From: Bacteroidales bacterium
GTDB lineage: Bacteria; Bacteroidota; Bacteroidia; Bacteroidales; ML635J-15
NCBI GenBank assembly: GCA_028702535.1
Contig: JAQVOR010000008.1
Coordinates: 4,017 to 47,601, forward strand
Direction of reading: 5' to 3'
DNA: 43,585 nucleotides
This document shows, one piece after another, positions 16,542 through 25,868 of the stretch. Each line of letters starts with the position of its first letter. Position 1 is the first letter of the stretch. The notes under the pieces are model-generated. The model was not told the DNA's origin. It saw nothing but the letters and a program-made list of their open reading frames with translations, and did not search any database. The position numbers and the translations under genes were made by a program.

Positions 16542-18527
16542 CTAATTAGTTTTTTGTTCAAGTTTCTCGACCGAAACTGCAATTATTTCAATTCTTCTTT
16601 CTCGAGATGCCGCTGGGCTATATATTGAATTTCGAGGGTCATTTGGGTCGTCGCTTACTTTCCCGTCCGAGAGTGTTTTACCAAATGCAACAAACTCATA
16701 CTCAATCATACCCGATAACACATACTCTCTAAAACAGCCGTTTTCCCATTCATCAAAATAATTTACCAAACTTGATATTCGGCGTTTTGCCAGATTATTA
16801 TTATATTCCACAGTATTTAAAGGACTGGTATATCCTTTAATAGTTACTACAATTTTTTGTCCACTTTCAAGTAACTCACGCATTAGATTAGTAAACTCCA
16901 GCAATTTATTGTAGTTCTCTTCAACATAATATGAAAAATAGTAATCGACACTATCCATTGCAATAGGTTTTTCTTTTTTTGACAATCCTGTTGAATATCT
17001 GCTCCGATATTGATCTTTCATTGCAATATAGTCGTAATATGTAGTTGTGTAATTAAGTTCAGTAATAGTATCCCACGAATTAGGGACAGGTTCATCATTA
17101 TGGAAATACAACGCAATAGGCACCAATAATTTTGTGCGAGTTGTCAATATTTCGATTTTTTGTTCTTCTATTATCTCCTCTGTTATTTCTTTATCAAGCT
17201 CGTGATAGAACAAGTCGTTGCAACAGCTTTGTTGTTCGACAGCAAAAGAAGATTTTCGATTACTAGCAAGAATCGCAACATAAGAATTGGGGTATATTTT
17301 ATAATAGAAATCATTTTGAGCCGAATTAGTAGGGAATCCAAGATTTTGCAAACTATCCCATACTCTAAAATTACCTTTGATAGAAAATATATCATAACCG
17401 CCTATATTTTGATGCCAATTTGAGCTAAAATACAGCAATGAATCCTCTATATTATAAAATGGTGTTATCTCATTTCCAGCAGTATTAACCACACTTGTTG
17501 TATCAAAAAAGTCTAAAAATCGAGTATCATCAAATATTGGTCTGCCAAGATTACGCACAAATCCCCATGTATTATCTGGTAATAATTCGCAATAATATAA
17601 GTCATATCCTCCTTCTCCTCCAGGTCTGTCTGACGACCAAATAAGCACATCAGGTTTATTCTCACGTTCCGCAACAAACGGGTGGGTTGAGTTAGAGTTT
17701 GGGTAATTAATTTTTGACGGCAGCATAATTGGAGTTGCCCACTTGTCTTCTATAAGTTTAGAAGAATAAATATAGGTATAACCTCCATCAAAATAATCGG
17801 ATAATGTAAAGTACATTATTTTACCATTTTCTGTAAAATGTGGATTTGCAATATCATATTGGTCGAAGCTATCAAATGGTGCGAACAATTGTGCTTTACT
17901 TTCGGGGTCAAAAAAATGCTTTTTATAAAGTCTCGATTTATAATCATTAATAGTATCCTCTAAAGGTTTAATAGATGCAAAAACAATAGTTGAATCGTTG
18001 ATAAATCCAGATGAAAAATCGCTATAAACAGAATTGATAGAAGAATCACATTGTATGAGTTTTATTCCATTTGGATTATAATACATTTTCCAAGCGTACT
18101 CACAATGCAATAGTTCGGCTTTAGCTTTTATCACATTAAGATTAAGGCTATCAATATCATTTATTTCGAGATATTTTTGAAAAAAATACTGTGCTTTAAT
18201 AAACTCCTCATTAGCTTTAAGCATCTCGGCATAATAAAAAATAGCTTCGGGATATTTCTCTGGAATAATATCGCTTAAATATCTGTAATGCATAGCTGCT
18301 CGAACATAATCATTATCAAATCTATATGCTTGGCCAGCTTTCCAAACGACATCATACATTCTTTCATTAAACTTAAGAGCTGCTTCGTACATTTTTGCGG
18401 CTCCGTAGTAGTTTTTACTTTCAAATGCTCTATCTCCAGAGGCAATAAAATTAGCTATTTCTTTTTCCTGTGCAACAAGCATCAGGTTAGCAATAGTCAT
18501 CAATATGTATAGAATAATTTTTTTCAC
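16542..18527 (-). CDS. TPR, PD40-propeller and divergent OmpA-like envelope protein (PorP/SprF partner)
   Basis: A 661-residue secreted protein. It starts at GTG 18527, separated from the porP-type stop only by a second stop codon (TGA TAA GTG), so translation is probably coupled. Residues 1-20 are a signal peptide. TPR repeats (about 25-135) are followed by PD40 blades (about 150-420, e.g. LLYFSSNWHQNIGGYDIF) and an OmpA-like C-terminal domain (about 520-655) with LAKRRISSLVNYF. The usual T-D of the peptidoglycan-binding loop is T-S here (GYTSPL, S568), so canonical diaminopimelate binding is doubtful. OmpA-like partners often follow porP/sprF genes in Bacteroidota. A structural role at the outer membrane with the upstream barrel is inferred. 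Confidence 0.83.
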   Translation of the reverse strand: MKKIILYILMTIANLMLVAQEKEIANFIASGDRAFESKNYYGAAKMYEAALKFNERMYDVVWKAGQAYRFDNDYVRAAMHYRYLSDIIPEKYPEAIFYYAEMLKANEEFIKAQYFFQKYLEINDIDSLNLNVIKAKAELLHCEYAWKMYYNPNGIKLIQCDSSINSVYSDFSSGFINDSTIVFASIKPLEDTINDYKSRLYKKHFFDPESKAQLFAPFDSFDQYDIANPHFTENGKIMYFTLSDYFDGGYTYIYSSKLIEDKWATPIMLPSKINYPNSNSTHPFVAERENKPDVLIWSSDRPGGEGGYDLYYCELLPDNTWGFVRNLGRPIFDDTRFLDFFDTTSVVNTAGNEITPFYNIEDSLLYFSSNWHQNIGGYDIFSIKGNFRVWDSLQNLGFPTNSAQNDFYYKIYPNSYVAILASNRKSSFAVEQQSCCNDLFYHELDKEITEEIIEEQKIEILTTRTKLLVPIALYFHNDEPVPNSWDTITELNYTTTYYDYIAMKDQYRSRYSTGLSKKEKPIAMDSVDYYFSYYVEENYNKLLEFTNLMRELLESGQKIVVTIKGYTSPLNTVEYNNNLAKRRISSLVNYFDEWENGCFREYVLSGMIEYEFVAFGKTLSDGKVSDDPNDPRNSIYSPAASRERRIEIIAVSVEKLEQKTN

Positions 18528-18530
18528 TTA

Positions 18531-19550
18531 TCAAATAAAATCGGGACATTTACGATAATATGGAACCGTGAAAGGTCGTGGTTTAATAAAGATATAAATC
18601 AGCGACAGTTCTACTCCTCCTCTACCTTTGCTAATAGTTGACAAATTCGATAAATTTATATCATAATTAATCATAAATTTCACATCACGGTATTTTAATC
18701 CAAAGCAAACGATACCCGCATCTCGCATTCTAGTAACTAGACCAAAGTAGATAGATTGCAAATTGACTGGATTATAATCTAATCTTACTAATGCTCCAAG
18801 ATTATATTCGCGATATTTTTGCTGAAACATGGCAAGGAAAACAGGCTCTACAAAAAAATAATCCTGAATTTTATATTCAAGCCCCACATTTATTACCCAT
18901 TTTATAGGTAAAACCTCATCAGAATTTTCGACAAAACTTTTTTTAGGCGTATTTAAATGAGAAACTGCAAATCCTAAGTAAGCATTTGAGATATGATTTT
19001 TAGAATACTGCAAATTTAATCCTATTCCGCAATCGAAATAATTTAGTCTGCTATCAGACCAATTTTCTCCTGTTGGCAAAGATTGGTCAAATTGCTCGCC
19101 CGAGTATTGATTACCAAAATACAAATTATTATAATCAATACCATGTAAAACATATCCGCCATAAAACCCAAGTCCTAATCTCACATTATATTTTTTCACA
19201 ACAGGCAATGAGTATGCAGTTGATAAATAAAACTGATTTGTTCCTAACTTCCCGTCTCCTGCAACATCATTATTTATTATTAATCCCAAACCTGCTTTTG
19301 CTTTTTCTATAAACAAATCATCGAAAGTAATATCAGCGCTACCAGCAATAGTACGATAAGCGTTTGCAAATGTTGTCCATTGATTTTTACTATTTAAAAC
19401 AAATCGTAGGTCGCCTTCATAGTTGCCTGTATTTGCTGGATTAGTATATAGTGGTGCTGAAAAGAATTGGCTAAAATGCAAGTCTTGAGCATGTAGGGAA
19501 AAACCTACAAGCAAGCAAATTATAACAGATATCAAATGTTTCCTTTTCAT
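18531..19550 (-). CDS. PorP/SprF family type IX secretion membrane protein
   Basis: A 339-residue outer-membrane barrel protein. ATG 19550 is chosen because it opens a signal peptide (MKRKHLISVIICLLVGFSLHAQ); ATG 19589 would add 13 residues in front. Directly after cleavage comes the family hallmark QDLHFSQFFSAPLYTNPANTG, then beta strands typical of the family (GLGLIINNDVAGDGKLG, LGLGFYGGYVLHGIDYN) to the C-terminus. PorP/SprF proteins are linked to the T9SS and many are needed for secretion of particular cargo such as adhesins. It leads the four-gene minus-strand run ending in ndk. Genomes carry many paralogues, so the exact role cannot be fixed. Confidence 0.93.
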   Translation of the reverse strand: MKRKHLISVIICLLVGFSLHAQDLHFSQFFSAPLYTNPANTGNYEGDLRFVLNSKNQWTTFANAYRTIAGSADITFDDLFIEKAKAGLGLIINNDVAGDGKLGTNQFYLSTAYSLPVVKKYNVRLGLGFYGGYVLHGIDYNNLYFGNQYSGEQFDQSLPTGENWSDSRLNYFDCGIGLNLQYSKNHISNAYLGFAVSHLNTPKKSFVENSDEVLPIKWVINVGLEYKIQDYFFVEPVFLAMFQQKYREYNLGALVRLDYNPVNLQSIYFGLVTRMRDAGIVCFGLKYRDVKFMINYDINLSNLSTISKGRGGVELSLIYIFIKPRPFTVPYYRKCPDFI

Positions 19551-19642
19551 AAGACAACAATTAAACGTAAAATTACGAAAAAAAAACATTAAAACAATTA
19601 AAAAATATACAAAATTGAGATATTTGTTTTAAATTTGTCCTT

Positions 19643-20800
19643 ATGAAAATAAAGGGAAAATACTTGAAAAATATTTTGTTTGCAATTTTTGTGTTAGCAT
19701 TATTTTTTCCTATTATCGCCAAATCATTTAATTTGTTTAACGAAATGCCCTTAGGTGGCGTTAGCATTCCAACAGAAAAACCAATATTAACCGACAGTAC
19801 ATGGTTTAATGGTTCTTTTCAAACTCAAAAAGAAATTTATCTAAACGAAAACATAGGTTTACACAACACATTCATTCGTTTAAATAATCAAATAAGTTTT
19901 ACGCTCTATAATAAGACCGAATCGGATAAAATAATTATTGGAAAAGATAATTTTCTTTTTGAAAACAATTATATTGATGCTACAACCGGGAAAGACTATA
20001 TTGGCGAAGAGAATATTATCAAATTTGAGACAAAAACACAACAAGTAAAGCAAATACTTGCCGATATGTCAATAGATTTTTTGATTGTTTTTACTCCAGG
20101 AAAAGCTACATACTTTAAAGAGAAAATTCCAGACAAATATTTTACTAAAGGCAATAACCCAAAAACTAATTATTCGGAATTGATTAAAGTTTGTGAGGCA
20201 CAAAACATCAATTATATTGATTTTAATTCATGGTTTTTAGAGATGAAAGATACCGTCTCTTATCCGCTGTTCCCAAAAGCTGGAATTCATTGGACGTACT
20301 ACGGTATGTATTTATGTACCGACAGTTTAATCAATAAAATTGAAAAAGATATAAATAAAGACTTACCCAAATTGATTTTAGACGGTGTTGAAGTCAGTCC
20401 AGAGCAACGCGGTTCGGAATACGATCTTGGAAATTTGATGAATCTGCTTTATCCAATAAATACTTACGAACTGGCTTATCCGAATTTTTCATATCAACAA
20501 GAAAATAAATATCGTCCTAAAGTATTAGTTATAGGCGATAGCTTTTATTGGAACATTTATTATAGCGGAATACCTGCAAATGTTTTTTATAGTCTTGATT
20601 TTTTATATTACAATAGCCAATATTATAATGACGGTAGCAATATTGTAAAATGCGATATAAATACAATAGATTATATAGAATTTATCTCGGAATTTGAGTA
20701 TATTATCGTTATGCAAACCGATGGCGGACTAAACAATTTTGGCTTGGGTTTTTTTGAAAAGTTAATCAACACAGTTGAACATGAAACAATTTCCGACTAG
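19643..20800 (+). CDS. AlgX/AlgJ-like SGNH-fold polysaccharide O-acetylation protein
   Basis: A 385-residue protein with an N-terminal signal anchor (about residues 10-27) and an AlgX/AlgJ-like SGNH hydrolase-like domain. The catalytic elements visible are GDSFYW (S300) and AGIHWT (H216, the late His-type motif of AlgJ/AlgX), with the DxxLF-type start (IIIGKDNFLFENN) common in the family. Relatives add acetyl groups to exported polysaccharides, normally beside an MBOAT membrane acyltransferase; none is adjacent here. The gene is divergent from the porP-type gene, 92 bases away. A TAAATTTG box at 19630-19637 is close to the ATG. The polymer target is unknown. Confidence 0.82.
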   Translation: MKIKGKYLKNILFAIFVLALFFPIIAKSFNLFNEMPLGGVSIPTEKPILTDSTWFNGSFQTQKEIYLNENIGLHNTFIRLNNQISFTLYNKTESDKIIIGKDNFLFENNYIDATTGKDYIGEENIIKFETKTQQVKQILADMSIDFLIVFTPGKATYFKEKIPDKYFTKGNNPKTNYSELIKVCEAQNINYIDFNSWFLEMKDTVSYPLFPKAGIHWTYYGMYLCTDSLINKIEKDINKDLPKLILDGVEVSPEQRGSEYDLGNLMNLLYPINTYELAYPNFSYQQENKYRPKVLVIGDSFYWNIYYSGIPANVFYSLDFLYYNSQYYNDGSNIVKCDINTIDYIEFISEFEYIIVMQTDGGLNNFGLGFFEKLINTVEHETISD

Positions 20801-20919
20801 ACTATGCAATATATGGACAGAATAACTACTGTCCCTAATTGAAAAACACATAGAAGATAAAACAATAGAAAAAGCAATCAGTTTGTCTGATATGTTTTTT
20901 TAGATGTCTAATATTAAGT

Positions 20920-23307
20920 ATGAAAACAAAAATCAGCATTAGTAATATCAAGCCGAAAACAGTATTATTGATATCAATGTCAATTTGGCTAATAATAATT
21001 CTATTGTATTTGTTCAGTTTACCAACACCTCTGTTTGATGATCCTTACTCAACAGTTGTAGTTGACCAAAACGAAGTATTAATTGGAGTAAAAATTGCTG
21101 ATGACGGTCAGTGGAGATTTCCCGAAACTCCAGAAGTTAGCGACAAATTTCAGAAATGTATTTTAAGTTTTGAAGACAAGCGATTTTATTCACATTTCGG
21201 GGTTGATCCATTATCAATATTAAGAGCCACCAAGCAAAATATCAGAAGAAGAGAAATTGTAAGCGGTGGCTCAACTATCACAATGCAGACAATTCGTCTT
21301 TCTCGAAAAAACAAATCACGAACTTTCACAGAAAAAATTATAGAGATAATCCTATCAACACGCTTAGAACTCAAATACACAAAAAATGAAATTTTAAGCC
21401 TCTATGCTTCTCATGCACCATTTGGTGGAAATATTGTAGGTATCGAAGCTGCAGCATGGCGATATTTTGGTCGAAATCCTGATCAATTGTCATGGGCAGA
21501 AAATGCAATGCTGGCGGTTCTGCCAAACTCACCATCCATGATTCACACAGCCAAAAATAGAGATTTGCTCAAAATTAAAAGAGACAAATTATTAAACAAG
21601 CTGTTTGAGTTAGGATACTTAAATAAAACTGAGTTGGAACTTGCATTAGAAGAGCCAATACCTTCGCACCCACAAGCATATCCTATGTATGCCTATCACC
21701 TCACCGAGATGTCAGCAAAAAAGCATAAAGGCAATAATAGTTTTGTAAAAACAACAATTAATCTTGAATTACAAAAAAGAGCAAACGAAATTATTAATCG
21801 CTACACTAAAATTTATTCTAATAACGAGATAAATAATATTGCATGTCTAATTATCGATGTTGAGACTGGAAATGTTAAGACATATATTGGAAATGCAGAT
21901 ATTAATTCAGATATTCCCGAAAAAGCAGTGGACATGGTAATGGCTCAACGAAGTACTGGAAGTATTTTAAAACCATTTTTATATTCAGCAATGCTAAGTT
22001 CTGGAGAATTATTACCTAAAACTCTGTTAAAAGATATCCCAACAAAAATGGGGAGTTTCTCCCCCGAGAACTTTAATAAGGAATTTGACGGAGCCGCACC
22101 AGCAAATGAAGCACTTGCCAGATCATTAAATATCCCTTTTATCTATTTGCTTAAAGAATATGGCATAATGCGGTTTCAATATATTTTAAAAAGTTTATTG
22201 TTAAATTCGATTAATAAAAGTTCGGAGCATTATGGTTTATCTTTAATACTTGGTGGAGCGGAATCCAGTTTATGGGATATTTGCTCGGCATACGCATCAA
22301 TGGCTCGAAGTTTAAATAATTTTGCAAATAATAACTCTCGTTATAATATAAGTGATTATCATAAAGCGAATTACATATTAAAAGACAATTCATATAAAGA
22401 GGAAAATATCAAAGAAACGAGTTTTTTGTCGGCTGCGTCAATTTGGTTTACATTCGAGGCAATGACATCGGTAAACAGACCTGGGCAAGAAAGAATGTGG
22501 CGTAAGTTCTCATCAAAACAAAAAGTAGCATGGAAAACTGGTACAAGTTTTGGTTTTAAAGATGCTTGGTCTGTTGCAGTAACTCCTGATTATGTTATTG
22601 GAGTTTGGGTTGGAAATGCAACTGGAGAAGGACGAGCAGGAATTACTGGATTGTCGGTTGCAGCACCAGTTTTATTTGAGATTTTGAATATTATGCCCGA
22701 TTATGATAATTGGTTTTATATTCCTTATGATGAAATGGCTCAAGTACAAATTTGTCGCCAAAGCGGACATATTGCCAGTAAAAATTGCCCCGAAACCGAC
22801 ACCGCTTGGATTCCCAAAAGAGGGATTAATTCTCAAATGTGTCCGTATCACAAGCTAATACATTTAGATCAAAGCGGCAATTATAGGGTAAATTCAAATT
22901 GCTATCCAATTGACCAAATGACTAATCAAAGTTGGTTTATTCTACCTCCAATTATGGAAGCTTACTATAAAATCCGTAATCCGTGGTACAAGCCATTACC
23001 AGCATTTTTAGGAGGTTGTGATGATTACAGCAGCGAAAGAGAAAATGTTATGGAGCTTATATATCCAAGTCAATTATCGAGAGTGTTAATACCTGTCGAA
23101 TTAACTGGAGATACGCTACCAGCAATTTTTAAAGTTGCTCACCGTGATGAAAATGCGAAAATATATTGGTATATAAATACAAAATATATGGGTTATACAC
23201 AAGATTTTCACGAAATGGCAATAAAAATTCCTGCTGGAGACTATAATTTGAATTTAATGGATGATAAGGGGAATAAAATTAGTAAGAGATTTGTTGTTGT
23301 GGAGTGA
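20920..23307 (+). CDS. pbpC: Penicillin-binding protein 1C (bifunctional transglycosylase/transpeptidase)
   Basis: A 795-residue class A PBP. One TM helix lies at about 14-33. The GT51 glycosyltransferase domain (about 60-235) has catalytic E85 (SFEDKRFYSH) and GGSTITMQ. The transpeptidase domain (about 300-600) has SxxK with S348 (STGSILKP), SLN 401-403 and KTGT 538-541. The C-terminal BiPBP_C domain (about 690-795) marks it as PBP1C. It polymerises and crosslinks glycan strands on the periplasmic side. The alpha-2-macroglobulin gene often found beside pbpC is not present. It converges on the CotH gene with 17 bases between stops and no clear terminator. Confidence 0.95.
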   Translation: MKTKISISNIKPKTVLLISMSIWLIIILLYLFSLPTPLFDDPYSTVVVDQNEVLIGVKIADDGQWRFPETPEVSDKFQKCILSFEDKRFYSHFGVDPLSILRATKQNIRRREIVSGGSTITMQTIRLSRKNKSRTFTEKIIEIILSTRLELKYTKNEILSLYASHAPFGGNIVGIEAAAWRYFGRNPDQLSWAENAMLAVLPNSPSMIHTAKNRDLLKIKRDKLLNKLFELGYLNKTELELALEEPIPSHPQAYPMYAYHLTEMSAKKHKGNNSFVKTTINLELQKRANEIINRYTKIYSNNEINNIACLIIDVETGNVKTYIGNADINSDIPEKAVDMVMAQRSTGSILKPFLYSAMLSSGELLPKTLLKDIPTKMGSFSPENFNKEFDGAAPANEALARSLNIPFIYLLKEYGIMRFQYILKSLLLNSINKSSEHYGLSLILGGAESSLWDICSAYASMARSLNNFANNNSRYNISDYHKANYILKDNSYKEENIKETSFLSAASIWFTFEAMTSVNRPGQERMWRKFSSKQKVAWKTGTSFGFKDAWSVAVTPDYVIGVWVGNATGEGRAGITGLSVAAPVLFEILNIMPDYDNWFYIPYDEMAQVQICRQSGHIASKNCPETDTAWIPKRGINSQMCPYHKLIHLDQSGNYRVNSNCYPIDQMTNQSWFILPPIMEAYYKIRNPWYKPLPAFLGGCDDYSSERENVMELIYPSQLSRVLIPVELTGDTLPAIFKVAHRDENAKIYWYINTKYMGYTQDFHEMAIKIPAGDYNLNLMDDKGNKISKRFVVVE

Positions 23308-23324
23308 TTATAAAAAAACAGCCC

Positions 23325-25628
23325 TTATCGAATAACAACTAATTTTTTTGAAATATTTTTTTCAAGAAAACAACAATTAACAAAATAGATACCGGCATCT
23401 AAACCTAAATCATTAAAACAAAAATGATTATCGCCAAATTGCAAAAATTCGGTTCTTTCAATAATTATTTTACCCGACACATCGGAAATACATATTTTAA
23501 AAGGACATAAAAAATCTGTTTTGGTATAAACACAAAATGATTTTTGAGTTGGATTAGGATATATAACTAAATCATTTATATCAATCCCGATATAATCACA
23601 ATCTTGTAATAGTATTTCATATCCAAATACATCATAAAAATGTTGTGTCATGTTACAATTTCTCAAAGCCAAAAAGTTATCGACATTATAAACACTGGAC
23701 ATCCAGTTATCATACGAAGTTGGGATATTAAACCTATCCACTTGGGCATGTATTTCAGGTTGCAATTTATCAGCAATTGCATGCAAGACCTCTGAAGTGT
23801 ATATATAATTGAATTGATTTTGAGCTAATACTTTAAACCTTTGCACAAAATTAGCGAAAAAGATTTCATTACTCATAAGCGACCGAAATAATAGAGTTGA
23901 ACCTGCATTTGTTGGCCAATCATCATTAGAGATATTTACAGAATGATTAAAACTGTTATAATCAGCATTTTTAAAGCAAACATCACCATCTAATGGAATC
24001 CATTCCCATTTCCCCTCATTTTTATCTCGCCAACATCTCATATTATTATCAGGCCAGTCATAATTTTCACTAAAAATCTCCAATAAATAATAATCTATCA
24101 CACTACTAATATTTATTTGATTAAACACATACGAATAATTATTATTATCGGTTAAATCCTTATTTAACAAGAAATCATACAATTGCAAAAAGGCTTCCCC
24201 ATCTCCACTAATGGCGCTTCCAAACCAATCCTCAATTATATCTACGTTATCTTTATCTACGTCAAAATTATTTTCTATAAAATTATCATCAGGTCTTTCT
24301 AGTAAAAAATATATTCCCCAATATTCTCCATTCAAATAGAGACAAACTGGACGTGTCTTTAATCCAATACAATTTAACTTACTAGCAATTTTCAAAAACA
24401 TATAATCGAGTGCACCAAACTCGGTGGAAGCAGAAGAAAAGGGACGCAATACTAGATTGTCAAATATCATTAACTTAGAGTCTTCAAATATTTTAGCAAT
24501 AATATGTGAGTTGCCATATCCGCTTCGAGCGTAAAATCTCATTCCTTTCTGAGGGATTCTTCGGATAGTCCAGCCATGAGTTCTGAGACCGGTACATTCG
24601 TTAAAGACACAATCATTACCCTTATACATTTCCACATTAGATTTTCTTTCCCACTCTATACTTCTTTGATAATAATTACCAGTCCCGTTAATATCGTTTT
24701 CGTCATAAAATATTCCTGGTACAAATATTCCAGTACTGTCATCAAACAAATCATCATAATCGGCTGTAATAGAAATAATTGGCAAATCGGCATGGTCAAT
24801 TTCCATATTTCGAATAAAATACGAATTTGTAAATATTTTTGATTGTATAATTCCTGTTGAATCAAATGCAGCAGCCCTAATCACAATAGCTTTTGGAAAT
24901 ATTTTTTCAGGAATATATTGAAGATCTGCTGGAGAAATCTGAATTTTGTAAATATCTGTTTTTGAACACATCTCTTCATCAAGAAAAAGTGCATCTGAAT
25001 AAAGTAATGAATTTTTATTTGGCGTACTACCATCGATAGTGTAGCGTATTTCATTTTCGGTAAAGACATTGCTTAATCCCACTTCAAAATTATCTTCATA
25101 TACTCCTCCTGTCTCACTAAAAAAAACTTTTTCGATTAAAATCAATTCATTTTTACTACCTGGTGTAGCAACATCGAATATCATTGCTTGATTAGACTCA
25201 TCGGGTAAAAACCCATAAGATTGATTTTGTCTTAAAATAACTGGTTCAATTCGCTGAACTACTTTTGAACTGTTGCTTAAAAGTAAATCTTCACCATAAT
25301 CTTTGATCGAAAAATTAGTATGAATTTCATTTTCGGGATAGACAGTATCTTTTCCAGAAGCAAATATTACCAAAAAGCTATCGGGAGCAATTTCTATATC
25401 AGGGAAAGACCATTTGTGAGGTTTTTCGAGATTATCAGAAAGAAAATATGAAGAGAGATTTATCGTTTCTTCAGTTGGATTAAATATTTCAATCCAATCG
25501 CTGTTGTCTCCGTCATGGTCAAATAGAAAATTATAGCTTGAAGACATAAACTCATTAATTACTATATCCTGTCCCAATAAATTTATTATCGAAACGATAA
25601 AAAGTAATATAAAAAAGCAAATTTTCAT
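23325..25628 (-). CDS. Secreted CotH-kinase family protein with lamin-tail domain and T9SS sorting tail
   Basis: A 767-residue secreted protein, signal peptide MKICFFILLFIVSIINLLGQ. In order: a lamin-tail domain (about 22-130; VINEFMSSS, GDNSDWIEIFNPT); a chitobiase/hexosaminidase C-terminal-like sandwich (about 165-275; RYTIDGSTPNKNS); and a CotH kinase fold (about 285-640). The CotH part includes GLRTHGWTIRR, NLVLRPFSSAS, GEYWGIYFLLERPDDNFI and the acidic WEWIPLDGDVCF. The last 75 residues form a type A T9SS tail (VIYPNPTQKSF, ISDVSGKII, GIYFV, KKLVVIR). CotH proteins phosphorylate spore-coat proteins in Bacillus; the substrate in secreted Bacteroidota versions is unknown. Confidence 0.9.
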   Translation of the reverse strand: MKICFFILLFIVSIINLLGQDIVINEFMSSSYNFLFDHDGDNSDWIEIFNPTEETINLSSYFLSDNLEKPHKWSFPDIEIAPDSFLVIFASGKDTVYPENEIHTNFSIKDYGEDLLLSNSSKVVQRIEPVILRQNQSYGFLPDESNQAMIFDVATPGSKNELILIEKVFFSETGGVYEDNFEVGLSNVFTENEIRYTIDGSTPNKNSLLYSDALFLDEEMCSKTDIYKIQISPADLQYIPEKIFPKAIVIRAAAFDSTGIIQSKIFTNSYFIRNMEIDHADLPIISITADYDDLFDDSTGIFVPGIFYDENDINGTGNYYQRSIEWERKSNVEMYKGNDCVFNECTGLRTHGWTIRRIPQKGMRFYARSGYGNSHIIAKIFEDSKLMIFDNLVLRPFSSASTEFGALDYMFLKIASKLNCIGLKTRPVCLYLNGEYWGIYFLLERPDDNFIENNFDVDKDNVDIIEDWFGSAISGDGEAFLQLYDFLLNKDLTDNNNYSYVFNQINISSVIDYYLLEIFSENYDWPDNNMRCWRDKNEGKWEWIPLDGDVCFKNADYNSFNHSVNISNDDWPTNAGSTLLFRSLMSNEIFFANFVQRFKVLAQNQFNYIYTSEVLHAIADKLQPEIHAQVDRFNIPTSYDNWMSSVYNVDNFLALRNCNMTQHFYDVFGYEILLQDCDYIGIDINDLVIYPNPTQKSFCVYTKTDFLCPFKICISDVSGKIIIERTEFLQFGDNHFCFNDLGLDAGIYFVNCCFLEKNISKKLVVIR

Positions 25629-25702
25629 TTAGCAAAATTAAAAAAATAATTGATAATTGTTGCATATTCCCCTGCGCGTAACTCGAGCATTATTTCCATC
25701 GA

Positions 25703-25790
25703 GTTCCTCGAATGACAGTATGTAATTCGAGGAACAGGGAAACTCTCGAAAGGCAGTATTTAACTTGAGTTAAAGGGTAACTCGAAATGC
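25703..25790. repeat. Perfect inverted repeat and imperfect ~36-38-base tandem
   Basis: An 11-bp perfect stem (25703-25713 with 25725-25735) with an 11-base loop and no T tract. The stem is part of a longer imperfect direct repeat: units beginning CTCGAATGACAGTATGTAA, CTCGAAAGGCAGTATTTAA and CTCGAAATGCAG start near 25707, 25745 and 25781. It lies between divergent genes, so it could be an operator, a small RNA hairpin or a decayed repeat. Confidence 0.5.
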
Positions 25791-25840
25791 AGATTAGTAA
25801 ATAATTATAGACATTGTTACAAAACTTTGGGTTTAAATTA

Positions 25841-25848
25841 TAATTTTG
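25841..25848 (+). promoter_or_regulatory. -7 box of the nucleoid-associated protein gene
   Basis: TAATTTTG matches TAnnTTTG and lies 20 bases before the ATG at 25869. A TTTG is present upstream at 25826-25829 but is too close to be a standard -33. Confidence 0.4.
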
Positions 25849-25868
25849 CAATTAAATAAAATTCAATA

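Noticed and set aside
19551-19589. Longer start of the PorP/SprF gene at ATG 19589
   Set aside because: It puts 13 residues ahead of a clean signal peptide that starts at ATG 19550.
20801-20919. Short frames between the AlgX-like gene and pbpC
   Set aside because: The longest is about 20 residues, without a recognisable start or domain.
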